From JAWLCA01 sp050485905 (GTDB lineage Bacteria > Pseudomonadota > Alphaproteobacteria > Rhodobacterales > Rhodobacteraceae), in NCBI GenBank assembly GCA_050485905.1, contig JBJHCH010000055.1, positions 1-22,678 on the forward strand: a stretch of 22,678 nucleotides of DNA. Direction: 5' to 3'. This document shows, one piece after another, positions 22,565-22,678 of the stretch (its first letter is position 1; every line of letters begins with the position of its first letter). The translations under genes and the position numbers were made by a program. The notes beneath the pieces were generated by a model, which worked only from the letters and a program-made list of their open reading frames with translations, searched no databases and was not told the DNA's origin.

Positions 22565-22579
22565 TTTACCTGCCCTTAA
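22565..22579. promoter_or_regulatory. CtrA-like box, one mismatch (TTTA-N7-TTAA)
   Basis: TTTA (22565-22568), CCTGCCC, TTAA (22576-22579), differing by one base from the TTAA-N7-TTAA consensus. It lies about 75 bp before the ATG at 22655, a sensible position for promoter control of that gene, and is the counterpart of the exact box in copy 1. Confidence 0.35.
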
Positions 22580-22597
22580 CCTACACGACAGTGTAGG
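22580..22597. promoter_or_regulatory. Inverted repeat CCTACAC-N4-GTGTAGG
   Basis: Perfect 7-bp arms (22580-22586 and 22591-22597) around GACA, directly adjoining the CtrA-like box and 57 nt before the next start codon. Size and symmetry suit a dimeric repressor operator or a 5'-leader hairpin. The bound factor is unknown. Confidence 0.4.
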
Positions 22598-22654
22598 CGA
22601 GGGCGGCGGGATCTGGTTTTCTGGGGGACTCTTCCTCGCCAAAGGAGCGTCCCC

Positions 22655-22678
22655 ATGGATCAGAAGACCGTCGCCGCC
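22655..22678 (+). CDS. Start of an unidentified gene (3' truncated)
   Basis: ATG at 22655 preceded by AAAGGAG (22641-22647, 7 nt spacing) begins MDQKTVAA and runs off the end of the window. Eight residues are too few to identify it. The strong ribosome-binding site and the regulatory motifs upstream support a real gene. Confidence 0.55.

Larger units (their letters stand above)
22509..22581 (+). repeat. Dispersed 73-bp element, copy 2
   Basis: Palindrome GTCCACGCGTGGAC (22509-22522; perfect to 16 bp, TGTCCACGCGTGGACA, 22508-22523), then 59 nt of AT-rich sequence ending CTGCCCTTAACC. It begins one base after the lrp stop, in the lrp direction, matching the placement of copy 1 after fpr. The gapless match and equal length are described under copy 1. 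It also lies upstream of the next + gene, so it could serve as a promoter region. Confidence 0.6.

Overview
The window is GC-rich (my estimate is in the mid-60s percent) and densely coded. It looks like the chromosome of an alphaproteobacterium of the Rhodobacteraceae/Paracoccaceae type. Reasons are the ferredoxin-NADP reductase ending in AFVGDGI, the cysG-DUF2849-cysI-cysH-DUF934 operon beside an Lrp-type regulator, a type-2 heme A synthase with a long N-terminus, and an infC without rpmI/rplT behind it. Nearly everything is core metabolism. I see no insertion sequence, phage, CRISPR array or recognisable defence system.

Layout. 1-3530: the 3' end of a PlsC-family acyltransferase (+) converges on and overlaps a ThiE/TenI-like gene (-), which lies downstream of comEC (-). 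3643-6473: gltX and gltA (+), closed by a clear intrinsic terminator. 6523-14576: a run of + genes, namely kynureninase, TrmJ methyltransferase, heme A synthase, M32 carboxypeptidase (ATGA overlap), a PpiD-like chaperone/isomerase and trpE (9 nt behind ppiD, GTG start). 14678-15576: tRNA-Ser(GCT) and infC (-). infC has no usable ATG/GTG/TTG at its true N-terminus and appears to start at an ATA codon. 15765-16334: an anchored Ala/Glu-rich coiled-coil protein (+). 16474-21898: the assimilatory sulfate/sulfite reduction cluster on the minus strand (siroheme synthase, DUF2849, sulfite reductase, APS reductase, DUF934, then ferredoxin-NADP reductase). 22040-22507: a divergent Lrp/AsnC regulator. 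22655 onward: the first codons of an unidentified gene.

How it works together. The minus-strand cluster forms one assimilation module: CysG makes siroheme, CysH reduces APS to sulfite, CysI reduces sulfite to sulfide, and Fpr probably supplies reduced ferredoxin or flavodoxin, as no cysJ flavoprotein is present. The Lrp gene, sharing a 141-bp divergent promoter region containing repeated GCGCAGAT motifs, is a reasonable candidate regulator.

The most unusual signal is non-coding. A 73-bp element occurs twice, at 16388-16460 (-) and 22509-22581 (+). Each copy directly follows the stop codon of a gene on its own strand (fpr and lrp). Each has a perfect palindrome around CACGCGTG whose two differences between copies are compensatory, then a gapless AT-rich tract of identical length, ending at a CtrA-like TTAA-N7-TTAA box. 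Other points worth a look are a perfect 20-bp FNR-box-like palindrome inside trmJ, the ATA start of infC, and an AT-richer patch with atypical codons in gltX.
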